From: Cyclobacteriaceae bacterium
GTDB taxonomy: Bacteria; Bacteroidota; Bacteroidia; Cytophagales; Cyclobacteriaceae
Direction of reading: 5' to 3'
NCBI GenBank assembly: GCA_028278225.1
Contig: JANQEU010000055.1
Location: forward strand, 1-64,000
Length of the DNA: 64,000 bases
The notes below the pieces were generated by a model, which was not told the origin of the DNA, searched no databases, and saw only the letters and a list, made by a program, of their open reading frames with translations. Every line of letters starts with the position of its first letter. The stretch's first letter is position 1. The position numbers and the translations under genes are program-made. Shown piece after piece: positions 7,624 through 16,391 of this stretch.

Positions 7624-8196
7624 ATGGATGTAAATGAATTAAAATCAAGGGTCACCATTCTATTCGATTCAAAGAAAATGAGGCCTTTGAAGGAAAGCAT
7701 CATGAACAAGTCATGTAATTGGTATTGGGTTGATGACATTCCTGTGATTTATGGATTTTGGTTAATTCACACTTCCATTGATTTAGAAAATCTACATAGA
7801 GAAGTATCGATCAAAGGACCAAAGAGAGATGGAGATCAGCGCAAGATTTTCCATTGTGAGTGGGACTGGGTATATGACTCTACCAGAATTCTTCTTTACG
7901 TCGGAAAAACCACAAAATTTAAGACAAGACTTGGCTTGCATTTGAAGCTTGGTACTCAAAGTACAAAATGGGAAAGGTACAAGCTGAAGCTATATAAGCC
8001 TACTACAAGTTGCCAGCTGAGATCTGGAATTGAACATATCATACAGAAAAACCATCCAGTAGATGGACTGAAATTCGTAAAGAACCATTTGCATGTTAGC
8101 TACATCGAGGAAACAAATTTTGCCAAGAGGTTTTACATCGAGGATTTAGCCATTGGTCTAGGTAGACCATGGTTCAATTTAGATTCAGAAAGATAG
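7624..8196 (+). CDS. GIY-YIG-fold putative nuclease, partner of the KAP NTPase
   Basis: A 190-residue protein. A divergent GIY-YIG core lies in the C-terminal half: LLYVGKT at 90-96, Arg102 and His106 in TRLGLHL, a later glutamate in FYIEDLAIGLG (Glu173), and the closing RPWFN (Asn185). This spacing fits the metal-dependent single-strand cutting site of the family. The first ~80 residues match nothing I recognise (WYWVDDIPVIYGFW is notable). It lies 24 bp upstream of the KAP NTPase gene and 7 bp downstream of the hsdS relic, so it is presumably co-transcribed with the former. A nuclease effector controlled by the NTPase is an inference. The first GIY motif is weak (LYVG only). Confidence 0.6.
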   Translation: MDVNELKSRVTILFDSKKMRPLKESIMNKSCNWYWVDDIPVIYGFWLIHTSIDLENLHREVSIKGPKRDGDQRKIFHCEWDWVYDSTRILLYVGKTTKFKTRLGLHLKLGTQSTKWERYKLKLYKPTTSCQLRSGIEHIIQKNHPVDGLKFVKNHLHVSYIEETNFAKRFYIEDLAIGLGRPWFNLDSER

Positions 8197-8220
8197 GAAT
8201 ATGAAATAGCCACTCATAGA

Positions 8221-10701
8221 ATGGAACCAGAAGTATACTACACAATTAATGGGAACGACCCTCAGGAGTTCAGAAAATTCCGCAGTGCTGTTGAAAAAGA
8301 TATAACAGGAATAGAAGTACGATATGCCAAGGAGTTAAAGCTTAATCCAGATGACCCTCTACTCAATCGGTTTGAAATTGTACAACCTGTGAAAGAGAAT
8401 AACTATAATGGATACATTACTCTAAGGAATTATGATGGAATTGGGGATAAACAAATTGAGCAGATTCAAAAGGCTACTGAACATAGACTTGGGCAATATC
8501 ACAGAAATGTAGAACGAAATCAACAAGAAGGCCCACTTCACGAACAAGTCCTAACATTCCTTCTGAACTACCGAAACAGCCATTCAGAATTTACTTTTTG
8601 GTTGAGAAGAAGAAATGTAAAAAACCGATTGAATGAAGGGTTTTGGTTTCAAGGAAATGAAAATTATGCGTTTGTGGGTTTGTATAAGCTTTCAGGAGGT
8701 CAAAACAGAACAAGAGCTGTGGGATTAGTCTTTTGGCCTTATGAGAATCATGTTGGAGTCAGTTTCGATGTAATAATGGATCCAGAAACCTCCGCAAGAG
8801 TTATAGATTTTTTGGAACAAGTCAGGGACATACTTAAAGCTGATTATGGTTCCAAATTTTCTCAGATTTCCAAGTTCAAATATAGTGTCACACTAGCAGT
8901 GGAGAACTCGTTTGAGGTGGCTGCTCAGTTCTTGGATAAATATTGGAAAACTTTCAATGAAAAAGCTGTGGCGGTTGGACTATCTGAGATATTGATTTAT
9001 GACGCTGAGTTCAATAATAGATTAGCTCAGATCCAGGAGTATAGAGAGTCTCTCAAAAAAGGTAATGAATTAAAAATCCCTGAAGAATCAGCAGAAGAAA
9101 AAATCCAACCTGTTAAAATTTCAAATGTTGCACTAAGAGATAGAAACGAGATTGATGCGGTAATTGGCGTCAAAGAGATGGCATCCGAGATAGAGGAATT
9201 GATAAAACACTTGAAACCGGAAAAAGGCACGATGATTGGAATTTTTGGTCAATGGGGTCGAGGAAAAACGTTCCTTTTTGAAAAGGTTTGGGAAAATTTA
9301 GAAAAGAGAAAACAATTCTATCGTGTCGATTTCCATGCCTGGAAATATCAGGATACATCAGCTGCCTGGGCATATTTATATGAATGCATGGCCGATGGTT
9401 ATTATTCAGGCAACTGGATTCACAGGTTTTGGAAAACCCTAAAACTAAATTGGGTAAGAGATGGAAAATGGGATCTGCTATTATTGCTAGTCGGGATAAT
9501 TACATCAATTATCAGCACTGTTTTCGCAGTAAAGGACATTGAGAGATCGATCTATAATCTCATACCTATCCTTGCTTTTATCCCAACCCTATATCAAGGA
9601 TTGAGGAAAAATTGGACCAGAGCAAAATTTATGATAAGGAAATACTCTACCCGGTTCAGTTTATCAAATTTGTTGGGAATTCAAGCGGAGATAGAAAAGG
9701 AACTTAAAACCTTGCTCAAAGTATGGATAAATGAAAAAAAGACGGCAAATAGCAAGGACATTGAGGTAAGTAAAAGAATTGTCCTTTTTGTTGATGACAT
9801 AGACCGATGCAAAGAAAATAGGATTATCGAAATTGTAGATGCATTACGAGTAATGTTAGAAGATGATAGTATTTCTAAAAGGATTGTTGTTGTTATGGCT
9901 GTAGATGAAAGGATTCTTAAACGTGCTATCAAAACAAAATATTCTAGAATTAAAAGTTCCCATTTGTTAGAAATACTCACTACGGAGTATTTCGATAAAC
10001 TGTTCATTGCTGGCCTAAAACTTCCGATTCTGAATCAATTCGAGAGAATCGAAATTTTAAATAGTGTAATAGGAAAAAGAATTGAAAATACTGGTAATGA
10101 TTTTGAGACACAGCTTTTCAAAGATTTCGATTTAGTCGAATATGTTACGGGGGAAAATAATAAGGTCAAGAACGAAACGCCCTCAAACGATCCCCCGTTA
10201 CCAAAAAGACCTGAAATTGAGAATGATCTATCTGAAGAACAATCGGATCAAAAACCAATAGACCAGAACCAGACAATTGACGAATTACACGAAATAAGTA
10301 ACATTGAAAAAGGTTTAATAGACCAAGCTATTTCGGCTCTTTCAACTGCGACTCCCCGACAGATACGAATTCTTTATTTCCGATATATCCTTTGCAAAAA
10401 TATTATTATGCGCTGTTTCAAAAATTCCAATTGGGGCAGCATTGATCACATTAGGATTTTACTTCAATTATTGGTTCTAGCGACAAACAAAAATCTTGGT
10501 GGTTCGGAATTAAGAAAGAACCTTTCAAAAGATATTGATCTCCAAACCCATTCTCAAATGCAAGAGGACCAAGATCCAAATAGAAAAATGGAAAATAGAG
10601 ATGAACTCTTAGAAAATAGTATCATACTGGAATTTCAAAATTTACCAAGGGAATTATATCATAGTGTATTAAGTGCATTAGAAATCGTAAAAGCATATTA
10701 A
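8221..10701 (+). CDS. KAP-family P-loop NTPase with novel N-terminal domain
   Basis: An 826-residue protein. Residues 1-300 form a domain I do not recognise (contains GFWFQGNENYAFVGLYKL and AVGLVFWPYENHVGVSFDV). The KAP NTPase follows: Walker A in GIFGQWGRGKT near residue 345, two hydrophobic helices near 416-437 and 449-468 inserted between the Walker motifs (a hallmark of KAP proteins), and Walker B IVLFVDDIDRC near 520-530. A charged low-complexity linker (about 640-690) precedes a helical C-terminus. KAP NTPases are membrane-tethered and several occur in phage-defence islands. The pairing with a GIY-YIG gene points the same way. Sensing by the N-terminal domain is a guess. Confidence 0.8.
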   Translation: MEPEVYYTINGNDPQEFRKFRSAVEKDITGIEVRYAKELKLNPDDPLLNRFEIVQPVKENNYNGYITLRNYDGIGDKQIEQIQKATEHRLGQYHRNVERNQQEGPLHEQVLTFLLNYRNSHSEFTFWLRRRNVKNRLNEGFWFQGNENYAFVGLYKLSGGQNRTRAVGLVFWPYENHVGVSFDVIMDPETSARVIDFLEQVRDILKADYGSKFSQISKFKYSVTLAVENSFEVAAQFLDKYWKTFNEKAVAVGLSEILIYDAEFNNRLAQIQEYRESLKKGNELKIPEESAEEKIQPVKISNVALRDRNEIDAVIGVKEMASEIEELIKHLKPEKGTMIGIFGQWGRGKTFLFEKVWENLEKRKQFYRVDFHAWKYQDTSAAWAYLYECMADGYYSGNWIHRFWKTLKLNWVRDGKWDLLLLLVGIITSIISTVFAVKDIERSIYNLIPILAFIPTLYQGLRKNWTRAKFMIRKYSTRFSLSNLLGIQAEIEKELKTLLKVWINEKKTANSKDIEVSKRIVLFVDDIDRCKENRIIEIVDALRVMLEDDSISKRIVVVMAVDERILKRAIKTKYSRIKSSHLLEILTTEYFDKLFIAGLKLPILNQFERIEILNSVIGKRIENTGNDFETQLFKDFDLVEYVTGENNKVKNETPSNDPPLPKRPEIENDLSEEQSDQKPIDQNQTIDELHEISNIEKGLIDQAISALSTATPRQIRILYFRYILCKNIIMRCFKNSNWGSIDHIRILLQLLVLATNKNLGGSELRKNLSKDIDLQTHSQMQEDQDPNRKMENRDELLENSIILEFQNLPRELYHSVLSALEIVKAY

Positions 10702-10710
10702 GTCTTTCAG

Positions 10711-10980
10711 TTGATTAAACAGCAAACCATACAAATCTTTCTTCCGGATGGTTCCCCGACTGGGATCAGAGAAGCGGAAATCACCAATCGGTTAATTAAG
10801 GTTATACTGTTTCCAAGGACCAGCATGGAAAAAGCTACCAACCGAGAATTGGTAGGATATACAGGGATCTGCTTTCTGTTTGGAGATGATGATTTGGGCA
10901 AGCCATCGGTCCATATTGGTGAAGGTGAAAACTGCTGGAATCGAATTCCGTCACACCATGGGTGGCCAATTCCGAAATGA
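10711..10980 (+). pseudogene. 5' fragment of a GIY-YIG nuclease-family gene
   Basis: An 89-codon frame from TTG at 10711. TIQIFLPDGSPTGIREAEIT, then PRTSMEKATNRELVGYTGICFLFGDDD and VHIGEGENCWNRI match the start of the larger GIY-YIG/DUF4357 protein family, where this block normally continues into YIGEAENVxxRLxxH and some 200 further residues. Here it runs out of frame shortly after NRI and stops at a TGA. It is a truncated or frameshifted relic lying 9 bp after the KAP gene. It differs from the GIY-YIG protein at 7624. Confidence 0.7.
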
Positions 10981-11116
10981 GAATCTTATCAGGGAAATCG
11001 CTGCGCTAATAAAGCAATTGTGGGAGGAGAGAGGTCTATCTCAGGAATACCTACACAACGTTACCAATATTCACGTCGGCAGGTTAGAAAAAATCATCTT
11101 CCCTTTATTTGGTTAA
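10958..11116 (+). pseudogene. Xre helix-turn-helix fragment
   Basis: A short frame reading IREIAALIKQLWEERGLSQE, then YLHNVTNIHVGRLEK. This is the first half of an Xre-type helix-turn-helix. It ends at a TAA after IFPLFG, before a complete domain. It overlaps the GIY-YIG relic in another frame, so two broken genes lie on top of each other. The next 266 bases up to 11382 contain no gene that I can support. Confidence 0.5.
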
Positions 11117-11382
11117 GGAAAAGCCCATTTATAAATGTAAATTTATTGAATGTCAGAGTTTTTTCCATTGTTCACCATTTGAAGGCGAATGGGATTAGAT
11201 CTTGTTCAAATAGATTTGGATTTAGAACCTGGTGACATAGAAACATCTTATGTGAAGGATGTAATATCAGAGGAATGTACAAGGACGACGAAGTGAATTT
11301 ATAACTAATTGTGTGGACCACAGTTGGGATCAAAGGCGAGCCTGTGAGAATAGAGCAATTGTAAATTATTCAATCACAAACA

Positions 11383-12351
11383 ATGGTTAACTATTGCCAG
11401 AAATACTTTAACAAGGATATTGATGATTTAAAGATCTCGGACTTAAAAAAGTTTTTTGAAAAGGAGCAAACCGAAAGTGCAACCATTGAATTTAAATCTG
11501 GATCCGGCGAAAAACTTGATAAGGGCATTATCAAGTGCAAGGAATCAATATGTTCATTTCTCAACACGGAGGGGGGAATAATAATTTGGGGTGCACCGAA
11601 GGAGGTAAAAGTGGAAGATGCAAGGAAAGTGTGTCAAGGACAACTTACATATTTAAAGAAAGATTTCAAAAAAGACCAGTTAGTGAATATCGTAACAGAT
11701 AAAATATCACGAATGCCCACTGGAATTAGAGTCTGTCCTCTAAGGAATGAAAAGTCATACTTGTATGTATTCGAAATACAAGAAAGCTGGGGAAAACCTC
11801 ATCAATTTGATGGTAAATATTGGATTCGATTAGATGGACAAAACAGACCGGCACCACATTGGCTTGTTGAAGCTCTAATAAAACAAATACAATATCCAAT
11901 TATCCAGGGGTATATCTCCTTGCAAAAAGCATTCGTATTAAAGGGGAATTATAGATTAGAATTCCGAGTACATTTTCTTAATAACAGTTCGCTTCCAAAT
12001 GAAGAAAACTTTGAATTTAAAGTGAGATTTCCGGAAGATTGCAGATTAACAGAATACCCGTCCGGTATAGAATACAAGGGAGAATTTCAAACATTTCCAT
12101 ATGGTAGACAATCTTCAAGAAAATTCATGGTGGAAGTTCCACAGCGTAACCAAGTCATAGATATCCTTCTATTCTATTCAGGTAAACATTCTCCGTTAAA
12201 ATATTGCAAATATCAGGTGGAATTGGGAGAAAGTATTAGCGATACTAAAAATTGTCTTCAAACAATAACAGATAATATTCTACTTTCCGATTACCACGAA
12301 TCGCTAGGTAAAAATTTATTCGACGATTTGAAAACTTTGTTGGATAAATAA
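11383..12351 (+). CDS. AlbA_2 (Schlafen-type) domain protein
   Basis: A 322-residue protein. Residues about 17-135 are a divergent AlbA_2/Schlafen ATPase-like domain: FFEKEQTESATIEFKSGSGE, a Lys-rich helix, ICSFLNTEGGIIIWG, and later YWIRLDGQNRPAPHWLVEAL. The C-terminal half (about 160-290) is beta-rich and unrecognised. Bacterial AlbA_2 proteins are often found near restriction and abortive-infection genes and some act as nucleic-acid-targeting defence proteins. It stands alone here, between Xre debris and the sigma factor. The domain call is good; the role is inferred from context. Confidence 0.7.
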   Translation: MVNYCQKYFNKDIDDLKISDLKKFFEKEQTESATIEFKSGSGEKLDKGIIKCKESICSFLNTEGGIIIWGAPKEVKVEDARKVCQGQLTYLKKDFKKDQLVNIVTDKISRMPTGIRVCPLRNEKSYLYVFEIQESWGKPHQFDGKYWIRLDGQNRPAPHWLVEALIKQIQYPIIQGYISLQKAFVLKGNYRLEFRVHFLNNSSLPNEENFEFKVRFPEDCRLTEYPSGIEYKGEFQTFPYGRQSSRKFMVEVPQRNQVIDILLFYSGKHSPLKYCKYQVELGESISDTKNCLQTITDNILLSDYHESLGKNLFDDLKTLLDK

Positions 12352-12509
12352 CTATATGCATCTGTAGCCTTCCCTAAAAATGTAGCCTTCCGTGGAAAAT
12401 ACCGGATTACGGAGTTGATCCTGATTTGCACCGTATAATAGTGAGAATCCATTAAATTGGGCAAATCCTGATAGTTCGGAACGCAGGAAAAGGTTTGTAA
12501 ACTCATTGC

Positions 12510-13067
12510 ATGCACGAGGCTGACAATTCAATTACTGACAAGCTCCGTCAGGGAGATCAAAGTGCATTAAAACATCTTTTCGATGTTTACTACGCTGATC
12601 TGGTCATTCATTCGGTAAAAATGGTAAGGATCAAAAGTGTCGCGGAGGAGATCGTTCAGGATGTCTTTATCGAGATCTGGAAGAACAGGCATAAGATAGC
12701 GCTCAGGAAGTCGGTTGAAGGATATTTGTTCACTTCTGTGAAAAACAGATCTATCAACTATCTGAAAAGCAAGTACGCCAGAATTCGTTTCGAGGATCTG
12801 GATGGCATTGATCGCAAACCCCTGCAGCATACGGGTGAAGACGAAATGTCATTAAAGGAAATAAGAAGTGCGATCCGGGAGGCCATTGAATTACTCCCCC
12901 CCAGGTGTAAGATCATATTTAGTCTGTCGAGAAATTCAGGGTTGACCAACAATGAAATTGCCGGGCACCTGGGCATTTCAAAAAAGACCGTACAAAGCCA
13001 AATTGCCATAGCCATCAAAAAGATCAGGGCATATCTCGAAACGAAGTGGGACAACCTCCCCATATAG
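12510..13067 (+). CDS. ECF RNA polymerase sigma factor
   Basis: A 185-residue ECF sigma factor. Region 2 spans about 14-80 (SALKHLFDVYYADLV, then AEEIVQDVFIEIWKNR). Region 4 spans about 120-175 (IELLPPRCKIIFSLSRNSG, then TNNEIAGHLGISKKTVQSQI). Length and motifs fit the Bacteroidota SigW/FecI-like group that normally sits just upstream of a FecR anti-sigma gene and a SusC-like receptor. Here the next gene is a CotH protein instead. A FecR/receptor pair without a sigma gene occurs 8.7 kb downstream (21734-25447). The 158-bp gap upstream holds an 11-bp direct repeat (TGTAGCCTTCC at 12363 and 12381). Confidence 0.9.
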   Translation: MHEADNSITDKLRQGDQSALKHLFDVYYADLVIHSVKMVRIKSVAEEIVQDVFIEIWKNRHKIALRKSVEGYLFTSVKNRSINYLKSKYARIRFEDLDGIDRKPLQHTGEDEMSLKEIRSAIREAIELLPPRCKIIFSLSRNSGLTNNEIAGHLGISKKTVQSQIAIAIKKIRAYLETKWDNLPI

Positions 13068-13275
13068 CATTATTTCAAATTTTTCATTGAGGCCGACGCC
13101 CTTCGGATACACAATTTGCACCCACAGATAGTTGCGAAATGTAATGCTCACAGGTGTTTGGTGAATTAGCGCACCCGGTTTCATTACAGTACCTTGTATC
13201 TTGCTTTCCTGCTTAAGGTGTTTCTGAAGAAATTTTGTCTTATAATGAAAGAACTTAATCTGGCATTCCCCTGAT

Positions 13276-15690
13276 ATGAAGGTCTCGTTATACTTTATAC
13301 TGTTCGTTGCGTTTTTCCGGCCGGTTTATTCTCAGTCATCAGAAGTAGTAATAAATGAGTTTATGGCCTCAAATTCATCATCCGCACCTGATCCGGATTT
13401 TGGTGCCCACTCCGACTGGCTGGAGATCTTCAATCCTTCAGCCGAACGCATTGATCTGAGCCACTGGTTTTTGACCGACGATTTAAATAATCCCGGAAAA
13501 TGGCAAATTCCGGAAGGAACTCAGATTGATGCAGGAAGATACCTGATCTTTTGGGCGGATGGAAATGATGTGACAATGGTGGATCATCACGCCAATTTCA
13601 GACTATCCAAAAGTGGCGAAGCAATCGGGCTGTTCGATGCCGACACTTCATTAATTGACTCTATCGTCTATGAAAATCAGGTTACGGATATTTCTTTTGG
13701 CCGCCAGCCCGATGGGGGACCGGCGTGGGATTTTCTTGAAACCCCTACTCCGGGCGGAGCAAATAGTTCAACATCATTTCTAAGAGCGGCTGAGCCGCAG
13801 TTCTCATTGCCTGCTGGATTCTATACCGAAAATCAGGTTTTGGAGATCACTACTGATGACACTTTGGCCACTATCCGGTATACCATCAACGGAAATGATC
13901 CCACAGTTTCTTCCCCTGTTTATTCCGCTCCCATTTCATTAAAATCCCGGTCAGATGAAGCTAATGTCTTCTCAATGATCCGGACCAACAGGGACCCGTA
14001 TCTCTGGCTGCCGGACTGGGTTCCGCCGGGCGGAGAGGTGTTCAAAGCCAATGTGATCAGGGCCAAATCCTTCAGGGATGGATACGAACCCAGTACAACT
14101 GTGACCAGCACATTTTTTGTCGATCCGGACATGGAAAACAGGTATTCCACCTTACCTGTGATTTCAATTGTTTCGGATTACAAACATCTGTTTGACAATA
14201 ACACCGGCATCTATGTGCCTGGGGTATACCACATTCCCGGCAACAGCGGAAGTGGTAACTACTTCCGTGACTGGGAAAAACCGGCACATATTGAGTTTTT
14301 CGAACCCGGGGGTAATTTAGGATTTGGTCAGGATGTCGGCATTAGCATTCAGGGCGGTACCTCGCCGGCAAGCCCTCAAAAAGGTCTGCATGTAATAGCG
14401 CGGAGTGAATACGGAAAGAACCGGATCAACTATCCAATTTTCAAAAACGACCCTTCAAAGGCCCGGGACCTCGCGGAGTATAAAAGATTCATAATCAGAG
14501 CATGGGGAAGTCTGATCACCGGTTCATTGTTTAATGACGCATATGCACACAGGTTGATGGCCAAAGGCGATCTGGACATACAGGCATATCAACCGGCTGT
14601 AGTGTTCATCAATGGTGAGTATTGGGGATTGCATGGACTTCGGGAGGCGAACAAGAATTCATGGTACTATCAATATCACTATGAAATTGACCGGGATAAC
14701 CCGGGTGTTGACATACTGATTCATTCTTCAAGTAACGGACAGCCTTACCCCGGGGTAGATGAGGGTGACAATGTCCACTGGCTTGGTATGATCAATTATA
14801 TAAATACTCACGACATGAAATTGCCGGAAAATTATGATTATATCAAAACCCGGATCGATGTTGACAACTTCATTTCTTACCTGGTGCACTGCATATATGT
14901 CGGCAAGTGGGACTGGCCCAATAACAATGATGCCAGCTGGCGGGAACGGACCATTGAAGGAAAATGGAGGTGGATACAGTATGATATGGAAACGGGATTT
15001 GGAGTAGCCACCGGATTAGGTCCCGGATTTGAAACATTAGGCCCGCAGTTAAACATGTTGAAAGCTGCCATTGTTGGAGTTGATATCCCGGGATTCGGTA
15101 AATACGGGCCGCACCCGGTTCTGGCAAGGATCCATGATAATGAAGAATTCAAAGACTCGTTTATTGAAATGTTTGATTATCGAATGGACCATGAGTTCCA
15201 CCCGGATTCCATGAATCAATTGCTGGAAGAAATGGCAGCAGAGATCCGGCCGTACATGCAGGAATACAAAGAGCGTTGGCCATTTATCCGGGATCTTGAT
15301 AACGAATGGGCCAACTCCCTGGAGTCAATAAAGGAGTTCAACAATCTTCGCCCTGACTACATGAGAGATCATTTGGCAATGTATGAAGCCGGATTGATCA
15401 CCTCATTGGATGAGTATAGACCCCAGGCTGATTATGCACTATACCAGAATTTCCCTAATCCGTTTAGCGCTTATACTTCCATAGGGTATCGAATTCCCCG
15501 GGAAGGTCAGGTGGTCATCCGCATTCATAATATGAATGGTCAAATCCTTGGTTCTTTTGAGAGAAGGCATTCTTCAGGAGGCTTCTACACACTGGATCTG
15601 GATGCCGGCGATTATCCGAATGGACTTTACTTTGTAACCATTGAGGTTGATGGCTTTCGTGATGTCAGAAAAATGGTCCTTTCAAGATAA
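13276..15690 (+). CDS. secreted CotH-like protein with lamin-tail and type IX sorting domains
   Basis: An 804-residue protein with a signal peptide (ends VYSQ, about residue 20). A lamin-tail domain spans about 24-125 (VVINEFMASNSSS, DWLEIFNPSAERIDLSHWFL). A chitobiase C-terminal/Fn3-associated domain spans about 175-275 (ATIRYTINGNDPTVSSPVYS). A CotH kinase-like domain spans about 290-620 (LPVISIVSDYKHLFDNNTGIY, with GEYWGLHGLREANKNSWY). The end is a type A T9SS sorting domain (YQNFPNPFSAYTSIGYRI...NGLYFVTIEVDG). It is exported and probably surface-anchored. CotH proteins can phosphorylate proteins in Bacillus, but activity here is unproven. It ends 1 bp before a MITE copy, which may serve as its transcript end. 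Confidence 0.9.
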   Translation: MKVSLYFILFVAFFRPVYSQSSEVVINEFMASNSSSAPDPDFGAHSDWLEIFNPSAERIDLSHWFLTDDLNNPGKWQIPEGTQIDAGRYLIFWADGNDVTMVDHHANFRLSKSGEAIGLFDADTSLIDSIVYENQVTDISFGRQPDGGPAWDFLETPTPGGANSSTSFLRAAEPQFSLPAGFYTENQVLEITTDDTLATIRYTINGNDPTVSSPVYSAPISLKSRSDEANVFSMIRTNRDPYLWLPDWVPPGGEVFKANVIRAKSFRDGYEPSTTVTSTFFVDPDMENRYSTLPVISIVSDYKHLFDNNTGIYVPGVYHIPGNSGSGNYFRDWEKPAHIEFFEPGGNLGFGQDVGISIQGGTSPASPQKGLHVIARSEYGKNRINYPIFKNDPSKARDLAEYKRFIIRAWGSLITGSLFNDAYAHRLMAKGDLDIQAYQPAVVFINGEYWGLHGLREANKNSWYYQYHYEIDRDNPGVDILIHSSSNGQPYPGVDEGDNVHWLGMINYINTHDMKLPENYDYIKTRIDVDNFISYLVHCIYVGKWDWPNNNDASWRERTIEGKWRWIQYDMETGFGVATGLGPGFETLGPQLNMLKAAIVGVDIPGFGKYGPHPVLARIHDNEEFKDSFIEMFDYRMDHEFHPDSMNQLLEEMAAEIRPYMQEYKERWPFIRDLDNEWANSLESIKEFNNLRPDYMRDHLAMYEAGLITSLDEYRPQADYALYQNFPNPFSAYTSIGYRIPREGQVVIRIHNMNGQILGSFERRHSSGGFYTLDLDAGDYPNGLYFVTIEVDGFRDVRKMVLSR

Positions 15691-15691
15691 G

Positions 15692-15899
15692 TAACGTGAG
15701 TTCGAGATAACAACCTCAAAAAAACGGTCATATCGAATAAAGTGAGATATCTTTTCACTTTCATAAGTTTCAAATCATTATTTCAAGCATACTATAATCT
15801 GGAAAGATTTCTCTGTCGAGCACCTCCTTCGTCGAAAAGACTGTTTTTATTGAGGTTTGGGACACAAATCTTGTATTCCTTAAGCGGAACTCACGTTAA
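15692..15899 (+). mobile_element. MITE-like element, copy 2
   Basis: The second copy of the 208-bp element at 1-208, in the same orientation and about 93-94% identical by eye. Its ends TAACGTGAGTTCGAG and GGAACTCACGTTA form the inverted repeat, flanked by TA. It starts immediately after the CotH stop codon. The internal complementary arms (CTCAAAAAAACGGTC and GACTGTTTTTATTGAG) are partly preserved. Confidence 0.87.
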
Positions 15900-15971
15900 G
15901 TAAGTCAATCCTGCTCAACGCTTCATGCCGTAATCAGTACTGTGCCCGGACAATCTGATTTCACCTCTTTC

Positions 15972-16184
15972 AACGTCAGTTCGACATAAAAAACAGCAAA
16001 ACCTACCTCATCCTTTCTCAGAGGGTCATTCGTAGTGATTTGCGGGAGGTGAATGGCCCGCGGAGTCTACCATTGAAAGATCCCACGGCTTTCTTCCGCT
16101 CATTCCAATCCCTGGAAGCCTTTGAAACAGGGTTTATGCTGTTTTTAAGAAATTCCATTGGAATTGTCATATCGAACTGATGTT
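15972..16184 (+). mobile_element. diverged relative of the MITE-like element
   Basis: A 213-bp element whose left end AACGTCAGTTCGACATAA differs at two positions from the left end of the 208-bp element. Its right end, read inward, is AACATCAGTTCGATATGA, giving an 18-bp inverted repeat with 15 matches. As in the other copies, the left arm runs directly into an A-rich AAAAAACAG block, while the right arm has an extra ~20-bp spacer before the matching block. The interior has no similarity to the first family. No gene is seen in it or in the 207 bases to 16391. Confidence 0.65.
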
Positions 16185-16391
16185 CTTTTAGGCTGTTTCC
16201 AAAATTATTTGTCATGAAAGAAAGGGATAAAAACTCCTATAGCAGGAAATACGTGAATTATCCAGATCCTCAAAGCCAGAGCCGGAGATGCCTGATCCAG
16301 CGTTTCCGGCTACTGAGGATCAGGAGCAACTATCCCTGTTACAAGCGCATGGAATTGCTGCCAAAAAGGAGCCGTTGTTTATTTCCGGGCC

